Positions 6,470 to 10,563 of a stretch of 10,563 nucleotides of DNA are shown piece after piece. Numbering within the stretch: the stretch's first letter is position 1; the number at the start of each line of letters is the position of its first letter. Position numbers and translations under genes: made by a program. The notes below the pieces were generated by a model. The model was not told the origin of the DNA. It searched no databases and saw only the letters and a list, made by a program, of their open reading frames with translations. This DNA is from Planctomycetaceae bacterium. Lineage in GTDB: Bacteria; Planctomycetota; Planctomycetia; Pirellulales; Pirellulaceae. The stretch is taken from positions 1 to 10,563 of the forward strand of contig SXHS01000318.1 in NCBI GenBank assembly GCA_005773145.1. The letters run 5' to 3'.

Positions 6470-6821
6470 GTCCGGGCAACTGCCAAATTCTACGAGACCC
6501 CAAGTCACTGCCAGCAACCAGCAAGCGGCCCAGTGTACACCAGCCGGCCGGCGGCTGTCCAGCCCAGCGAACTAGGTGTTTGCTATCGCCCGTACGGGAA
6601 TAACCGTCAGGACTTTCCCAGGTGGCGGTACTAGCTCTGCGGGCACGCCCAATTGTGGTCGATCCACGCGGCTCAGCGCGCCGATGGGTGGCTAAGGACA
6701 CGCAGGCGACCGAACGCGGCGCGGGGGTTCCCACCGATTCGGGGACGGGCGGGCTGCGACCGGTGTCCTCGTGAAACCATCTCCCTGATCGGCCCACCAC
6801 CTCAGAGCCCCGTGTGCCTCC
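6470..6821. other. Intergenic region between rpsU and the small coiled-coil ORF
   Basis: Apart from the rpsU promoter at 6532-6561, this region holds a 10-base palindrome CCCGTACGGG at 6589-6598 and no recognisable gene. Open frames here are long only because the DNA is GC-rich; the minus-strand frame that joins rpsU from 6800 is not conserved-looking. No promoter for the plus-strand small ORF was recognised. Confidence 0.4.
6532..6561 (-). promoter_or_regulatory. Probable promoter of rpsU
   Basis: On the minus strand there is TGGACA (6556-6561), an 18-base spacer, and TACACT (6532-6537). These match five of six and four of six consensus bases. The predicted start near 6525 would leave a leader of about 67 nt ahead of the TTG codon. 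Confidence 0.45.
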
Positions 6822-6962
6822 ATGCCAAACGAGCCGAACCGACCGTCATTGCTAGAGGAACTCGACGCGAAACAGAACGAGGTTCTCGAGCAGTTGGATG
6901 CCCTCAATGGCCGCATCGAGGCGGTCCTACGTGACTGGAGCCAAGAGACCAAGGGGGCCTAG
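6822..6962 (+). CDS. Small 46-residue coiled-coil protein, unknown function
   Basis: ATG at 6822 opens a 47-codon frame. Its product is highly charged and regularly heptad-patterned: hydrophobic or core residues at 11, 14, 21, 25, 28, 32, 35 and 39 (L, L, V, L, L, I, V, W), with acidic and basic residues between. Chance frames in this GC-rich DNA are typically Arg/Pro/Ala-rich, whereas this one is Glu/Asp/Leu-rich, which supports a real gene. No Shine-Dalgarno is visible, like several neighbours. The frame ends in TAG at 6960-6962 and overlaps the bioB stop by four bases, so the two genes converge with no terminator between them. A dimerising helper or regulatory peptide is possible. I do not recognise a named family. 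Confidence 0.65.
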   Translation: MPNEPNRPSLLEELDAKQNEVLEQLDALNGRIEAVLRDWSQETKGA

Positions 6963-8005
6963 GCGACCACTTCCGGCTCGTTCCGCGTGATGGTCAAGCC
7001 CAAGTCCTGAATCATGCGATAGTCGGCCTCGGGGAGTTGCCCCTTGGTGGTGAGGTAATCGCCCACGAAGACCGAGTTGGCCGGGTAAAAGCCGAGACAC
7101 TGCATGCTCCCCAAGTGCAATTCTCGGCCGCCGGCAATGCGCAGCTCGCACGTTGGGTTGGCCATGCGAAACATGGCCAACACCTTCAGGCAGTAGCGGG
7201 GCGTCAAGGGGCGAACGATCGGCTGGGTCGATACGGGGGTGCCATCCACGGGGTGGAAAAAATTTACCGGAATCGAATGCACGGCCAGGTCGCGCAGCTC
7301 CAGGGCCATGCGGACCACGTCTTCATCCTGCTCCCCCATGCCAATGATGCCGCCACTACACAATTCCATGCCCGCTGTCCGCACGGCCTGCAGGGTCGCA
7401 ATCCGGTCCTCATAGGTGTGCGTGGAGCAGATCTGTGCGTAGTACTCGGGGCTCGTGTTCACGTTGTGATTCACTCGATCTACGCCACAAGCCTTTAGTC
7501 GGTTGGCTTGCTCCGGAGTTAGCAGGCCCAGGCAGGCGCAGATTTTCAGGTCGTAGCGTTGCTTAATCTCCGGAACGATCGATGTAATGGCCGACATCTC
7601 ACGCTCATTCGGCCCCCGTGCCGAGATCACGATGCAATAAGTCTTGGACTTGCGCTCGTGGGCCACGCGGGCCCCCTCCAATATCTGGTCCCGATTCAAC
7701 AAGTTGTAGCGGGGAATCTCCGACGAGGCGACCTTCGATTGCGAGCAATAACCGCAGTCTTCGGGGCACAGTCCACTCTTGGCGTTCATCAGGAAATAGA
7801 GCTGCACCGTATTGCCGAAATACTGGCGGCGGACCCGATAGGCGGCGGCTAACACCTCCAGCAATTGTTCATCGGGACTGCGCAGTATTGCGAGCCCTTC
7901 GCTCTCGGTCAGGGCATGTCCCTTCAGGATCCGATCAGCCAACGGCTGCCAATCGAGAATGGAGGACGGCCTGGTGGGTGCGTCGGTGGCGGTGGATTGA
8001 ATCAT
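6959..8005 (-). CDS. bioB: Biotin synthase (radical SAM)
   Basis: BioB inserts sulfur into dethiobiotin to make biotin, using S-adenosylmethionine, a [4Fe-4S] cluster and a sacrificial [2Fe-2S] cluster. The 348-residue product has the radical-SAM motif CPEDCGYC with C80, C84 and C87. Candidate [2Fe-2S] ligands are C124 (KTYC), C156 (KIC), C216 (ELCSGG) and R289 (LRIAGGR). Other signatures are NHNVNTSPEYY at 179-189, SGGIIGMGE at 217-225 and NFFHPVDGTP at 248-257. The ATG at 8003-8005 is chosen because AGGGA lies eight bases upstream and a good promoter lies just before it; the frame extends further but without family similarity. No BirA-type operator was seen. The neighbouring divergent gene encodes a PSP1-domain protein. 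No other biotin gene is in the window. Confidence 0.97.
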   Translation of the reverse strand: MIQSTATDAPTRPSSILDWQPLADRILKGHALTESEGLAILRSPDEQLLEVLAAAYRVRRQYFGNTVQLYFLMNAKSGLCPEDCGYCSQSKVASSEIPRYNLLNRDQILEGARVAHERKSKTYCIVISARGPNEREMSAITSIVPEIKQRYDLKICACLGLLTPEQANRLKACGVDRVNHNVNTSPEYYAQICSTHTYEDRIATLQAVRTAGMELCSGGIIGMGEQDEDVVRMALELRDLAVHSIPVNFFHPVDGTPVSTQPIVRPLTPRYCLKVLAMFRMANPTCELRIAGGRELHLGSMQCLGFYPANSVFVGDYLTTKGQLPEADYRMIQDLGLTITRNEPEVVA

Positions 8006-8026
8006 TCGTGTTGTCCCTGATCGGTA

Positions 8027-8055
8027 ATTATGGCAGGTAGCTTGTGGGGTCGCAA
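8027..8055 (-). promoter_or_regulatory. Probable promoter of bioB, extended -10
   Basis: On the minus strand there is TTGCGA (8050-8055), a 17-base spacer, and CATAAT (8027-8032) preceded by TGC. Transcription would begin near 8020, giving a leader of about 15 nt that still contains the AGGGA site (8014-8018). Confidence 0.6.
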
Positions 8056-8164
8056 CCCATTTGGAGCGAGGCCCCTGTTGCCCAATGGACGCCGGTGCAC
8101 AATTCGACCACAATACACACTGGCAGGTAAGGGTAGGGATGGCCCGGTAATTCGAGCGACGCAC

Positions 8165-8722
8165 ATGGCACAATTGCATCTAGTTCGGTGGGGCGCTTTA
8201 GGACAAGTCGGACGCTTTACGTCCGTCGATGCGACGCTCTACCCCCGTGGCACCGACGTGGTTTGTCGCACGTCGCGCGGCCTGGAGATTGGCCAGGTGC
8301 TCAACCATGCCCGGCCGCAAGCCTCGCTCGCCGCCGAAGGCCGATTGTTGCGTGCCATGACCGACGCGGATCGAATGCTGGCGGAGCGCCTGCACCGCCA
8401 CCGTCACCAGGCGCTCGACGCTTGTCAACGTCTGCTGGACGACCGCGGGCTGAATGCCACGTTGATGGATGTCGAACACCTCTTCGATGGTCAGTCGCTT
8501 TATTTCTACTTCTTGGGCGAGACACCCCGCGAGCTGGAATCGTTGACGAGCGAACTTGCGTCGGCCTACGATGCCAAAGTCCAATTTCAGCAATTTGCTC
8601 GCAGCTTGTCCGAAGGGTGCGGCCCCGACTGTGGTTCGGAAGAGGCGGCAGGCCAGGGATGTGGCAGCGGATGCCAAAGCTGTGCCGTGATGGACGCGTG
8701 CCATTCGAAGCGGGGATCCTGA
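8165..8722 (+). CDS. PSP1-domain protein (RicT/YaaT-like) with a cysteine-rich tail
   Basis: The 185-residue protein matches the PSP1 domain, named from yeast Psp1 and shared with Bacillus RicT (YaaT). It has an N-terminal beta part with VVCRTSRGLEIGQV at 32-45, then helices around 62-95 (HRHQALDACQRLL), and a C-terminal part LNATLMDVEHLFDGQSLYFYF near 97-116, corresponding to a similar stretch in RicT. RicT works with RicA and RicF in RNA processing with RNase Y in Bacillus and binds Fe-S clusters as a complex. Here the usual GIGPCGRMLCC-type region after the domain is missing. Instead the end carries six Cys (152, 156, 166, 170, 173, 179) in a Gly/Ser-rich tail. The ATG at 8165 starts the conserved part; no clear Shine-Dalgarno is seen. 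It diverges from bioB. Function in this organism is inferred only by family. Confidence 0.8.
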   Translation: MAQLHLVRWGALGQVGRFTSVDATLYPRGTDVVCRTSRGLEIGQVLNHARPQASLAAEGRLLRAMTDADRMLAERLHRHRHQALDACQRLLDDRGLNATLMDVEHLFDGQSLYFYFLGETPRELESLTSELASAYDAKVQFQQFARSLSEGCGPDCGSEEAAGQGCGSGCQSCAVMDACHSKRGS

Positions 8723-8761
8723 TTCGATCGCCGGCCTGATTGAAGCGCCGGGGAGTGCAGA

Positions 8762-8782
8762 CGACTCTAAGTCGACTAGTCG
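8762..8782. repeat. Small hairpin and palindrome at convergent gene ends
   Basis: CGACT-CTA-AGTCG is at 8762-8774, with the three-base loop 8767-8769 followed by one unpaired base. It overlaps the perfect palindrome CGACTAGTCG at 8773-8782. The palindrome contains the TAG stop of the minus-strand TPR gene. No T-run follows on either strand, so terminator function is only possible. Confidence 0.4.
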
Positions 8783-9114
8783 GGATCATGAGGCAGGCTG
8801 GCCAGAAATTCGCTCATCTCTCCGGCTGCGTGCGTATTTCCCTGCAAGCGCGCCTGTTCGATACCTTCTCGCAGGATCGAAGCCGCTTCGCTGGACCGCC
8901 CCAGCCGGACTAGCTGTTGCGCGGCCATGAAATACGCGGGCACATAGGGGGGCGCGTCGGACATGAGTTCATGGAAGGCAGCCAGACTTGCGCTGTGCTC
9001 CGCATGCTTCTCTAGCTCCAAGGCACGCCCGTAACGCAAGAATGTGTCCTGAGGGTCTTCTGCCAACAGGCTTTCAATTCGCTCCAATCGCGATCGGTCA
9101 GCAGGGCTGGACAT
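8776..9114 (-). CDS. Small tetratricopeptide-repeat protein
   Basis: This 112-residue soluble protein consists of about two TPR units plus a capping helix. The first unit covers about 22-55 (FLRYGRALELEKHAEHSAS and following). The second covers about 56-89, with YVPAYFMAAQQLVRLGRSSEA at 57-77. The C-terminal helix contains HAAGEMSEFLASL at 95-107. TPR helices mediate protein-protein contacts. Very similar short stand-alone TPR proteins are common in bacteria with no assigned role. The start at 9112-9114 gives a sensible N terminus (MSSPADRSRLERIESLL). No Shine-Dalgarno is present, and longer frames upstream lack similarity. A weak promoter candidate is at 9182-9210. It converges on the PSP1 gene with 53 bases between stops. 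Confidence 0.82.
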   Translation of the reverse strand: MSSPADRSRLERIESLLAEDPQDTFLRYGRALELEKHAEHSASLAAFHELMSDAPPYVPAYFMAAQQLVRLGRSSEAASILREGIEQARLQGNTHAAGEMSEFLASLPHDPD

Positions 9115-9435
9115 GAAAATTCGTGGGGTTGCGTTTGGTGGTTGACCGTCTATCGGTTGGCCTTTCGATCGGCACGCCGCCATCGTATCGGCCTTACATG
9201 CGACCCGCAAGCAGGGCACGGGCTGACGCTGGGCGATGTCGCCAGCGATGCTGGCGCAGCTAATGCTGCCGCATTCACACGCGACCAGCGCAACCGCTGA
9301 CACGAGCAGAGTGGCCGGAAACGTGAAAGACGTGAAAATAGTCGTCTTCTGAAAAGTTGATTCAACCGGGCCAAACCGGCGAACCGATAAAGAGCACGCG
9401 CGGAGTTCACGTCTCACGTTTTTCAGGTAGTGACC
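9115..9435. other. Divergent intergenic region between the TPR gene and the secreted protein
   Basis: No convincing gene was found. Minus-strand frames crossing it include a stretch resembling a lipobox (LLVSAVALVAC), but it has no proper start and merges with the TPR frame. The sequence has a perfect hairpin CGCCAG-CGATG-CTGGCG at 9240-9256, overlapping a second near-palindrome just to its left. These can form alternative stems. Another stem AGACG/CGTCT sits near 9330-9350. Confidence 0.4.
9182..9210 (-). promoter_or_regulatory. Weak candidate promoter of the TPR gene
   Basis: On the minus strand there is TTGCGG (9205-9210), a 17-base spacer, and TACGAT (9182-9187). Spacing is ideal but both boxes are imperfect. 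The start would be about 60 bases ahead of the TPR ATG. Confidence 0.3.
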
Positions 9436-10563
9436 ATGCACTGCAAATCGAAAAAACAAACAAGAATCGTACCTTGTCTGCATGCCGTGATCTTGGTGGG
9501 CCTGTCGGGTTACGGTCTGGCCGCCCCGACGCCCGCTGCTGAGCCGCCACGAAATGCTCGTGTGACGAGGGCTCCGGCACGATTGACGCCGCCATCCGCC
9601 GCACCGATCCTTTCCGGGCGTGCACTGCGGATCGAGGATGGCGCCGTTGTCGGGACCGTGGCTCGCCATGGGGGGAGACCATCCACCCCGCGTCCGGAAT
9701 CCGGGCTGGCCGAGGCTGAGCACGAAGACGGCTCCGGTCCGACACCGATTCGGGACGGACTACGAGACGCCAAGCGAGTCTTTCAGTCCGCGTTGGACCG
9801 CGCGCGTGGTACGGCCAGTCCTTCCGATCGAATGCAGCAAATGTCCCGGTCACGTCTTGATACCGAACTCGATGCGCCCGCGGCGTCACACTCGACACCC
9901 AATCGTGCGGGGACTCCACGTCCCTTTCGAGCGGATTCCGAGGGAGCAGCCACTGGTTCCACAGCGGCCGACGATGGCGAGTCGACTGGCAGGAGTCGTT
10001 CGGCCCTGCCGGATCGCTTGACGCCTCAGTTGGAAAAGGAGTCCCCTGTGGCTGAGTCCGGGGAGGACGAACCAATAACTCGCGAACTTGCTCTGCCTCT
10101 GCCAACCCGGCTCACGACACGCCCCATCGGCAACTCACAGCCAGTCCCTCAGGCATCCGAGCCCCCCTCGCGCAACCCTGTCCAACTGAGTACAGAATCC
10201 GTCCGTGCAGAGGATGCGACGATCCCCACGCCAACATCGTCCATAGCCGGTTTGGATGAGCCCTCGTTGGAACCCATGGCACCCCCAGATGCTTCGTCGA
10301 CGATCACGACGACACCAGAGACAATGACACCTTCTGGGAACAGTGGCCGGTTGTCCGCTACCTTCTCATCGCGTCGATCAGCCGGCGAACGTGTGGAGGC
10401 GGCGGAAACGGACGCCCAGCCGAATCAGTCGGCGCGAGTGGAGTCGGTCGACGACCATTCGTCTGGCTACGAAGCAGCGCCCATGAGCATCGCACCACAG
10501 GCATCGTCCGCTCCGACAGAGGACGCCCAGCCCCTCGTCATGTCGAATACGGGCCCTTCCATC
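9436..10563 (+). CDS. Secreted Pro/Ser/Thr/Ala-rich protein, partial (runs off right edge); possible DUF11-type repeat protein
   Basis: An open frame of 376 codons without a stop begins at ATG 9436 and leaves the window. It starts with a signal peptide: basic residues at 4-10, hydrophobic core VILVGLSGYGLAA at 18-30. After that comes a long low-complexity region rich in Pro, Ser, Thr, Ala, Glu and Arg with no globular pattern; such linkers are usually extended and extracytoplasmic. The last visible residues, PLVMSNTGPSI at 366-376, resemble the opening strand of DUF11/COG1361-type repeats of planctomycete surface proteins, where a phrase like 'TxGP' precedes an Ig-like domain. That reading is inference from a dozen residues. 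The upstream ribosome site is weak (AGG, eight bases). GTG at 9430 is an alternative start. Confidence 0.72.
   Translation, partial: MHCKSKKQTRIVPCLHAVILVGLSGYGLAAPTPAAEPPRNARVTRAPARLTPPSAAPILSGRALRIEDGAVVGTVARHGGRPSTPRPESGLAEAEHEDGSGPTPIRDGLRDAKRVFQSALDRARGTASPSDRMQQMSRSRLDTELDAPAASHSTPNRAGTPRPFRADSEGAATGSTAADDGESTGRSRSALPDRLTPQLEKESPVAESGEDEPITRELALPLPTRLTTRPIGNSQPVPQASEPPSRNPVQLSTESVRAEDATIPTPTSSIAGLDEPSLEPMAPPDASSTITTTPETMTPSGNSGRLSATFSSRRSAGERVEAAETDAQPNQSARVESVDDHSSGYEAAPMSIAPQASSAPTEDAQPLVMSNTGPSI

Noticed and set aside
6459..6800. N-terminal extension of bS21 to 178 residues
   Set aside because: The extension is Arg/Pro/Gly-rich shadow sequence, contains the likely promoter, and the perfect AGGAGG points to the TTG at 6458.
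8006..8179. 58-residue N-terminal extension of BioB
   Set aside because: It covers the bioB promoter and Shine-Dalgarno and has no family similarity.
9150..9410. Possible minus-strand lipoprotein or small basic protein upstream of the TPR gene
   Set aside because: A lipobox-like stretch exists in one frame, but there is no proper start or ribosome site and the frame runs straight into the TPR gene; the other frame is Arg-rich shadow.
9407..10105. 232-codon minus-strand open frame
   Set aside because: It is antisense to the plus-strand secreted protein, which has a signal peptide and stays open to the window edge.

Overview
The window looks like a chromosomal segment of a planctomycete, probably of the Pirellulales type. 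The DNA is GC-rich. It mixes conserved housekeeping genes with envelope proteins typical of that phylum: a PEP-CTERM protein, a very cysteine-rich outer-membrane barrel of the Lpg1974-like kind, and a long Pro/Ser/Thr-rich secreted protein that ends where a DUF11-type repeat seems about to begin. Many starts have no Shine-Dalgarno sequence, which also fits. The taxonomic placement is inferred from gene content only. No mobile element, CRISPR array, tRNA or rRNA was seen.

Layout from left to right. (1) Minus strand: the first 87 codons of uvrB, preceded by a small membrane-anchored helix-hairpin-helix (ComEA-like) protein. (2) Plus strand: nadC (NAD synthesis), converging on minus-strand uppP (undecaprenyl-diphosphate phosphatase). 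(3) A gene-poor stretch of about 800 bases with a strong sigma70-type promoter and a leader of about 500 nt before a PEP-CTERM secreted protein. (4) A cysteine-rich outer-membrane barrel protein on the plus strand. (5) Minus-strand rpsU (bS21), with a TTG start and a perfect AGGAGG. (6) A 46-residue coiled-coil ORF on the plus strand that converges on bioB; the two stop codons share one CTAG. (7) bioB and a PSP1-domain protein transcribed divergently, with a good promoter for bioB between them. (8) A small TPR protein on the minus strand. (9) A secreted low-complexity protein running off the right edge.

There is no single large operon. The genes are mostly singletons or pairs in alternating directions. 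Themes are DNA repair (uvrB, HhH protein), cofactor synthesis (nadC, bioB), cell-wall lipid recycling (uppP), translation (rpsU, possibly the PSP1 protein) and the cell surface (PEP-CTERM protein, barrel, secreted protein).

I did not find a convincing undescribed multi-gene system. The most interesting signals are small: the coiled-coil ORF sharing its stop tetranucleotide with bioB, the translation signals and stop-codon hairpin of rpsU, the long leader before the PEP-CTERM gene, the unusual Cys tail of the PSP1 protein, and marked use of TAG stops (7 of 10 complete genes), five of them inside CTAG.
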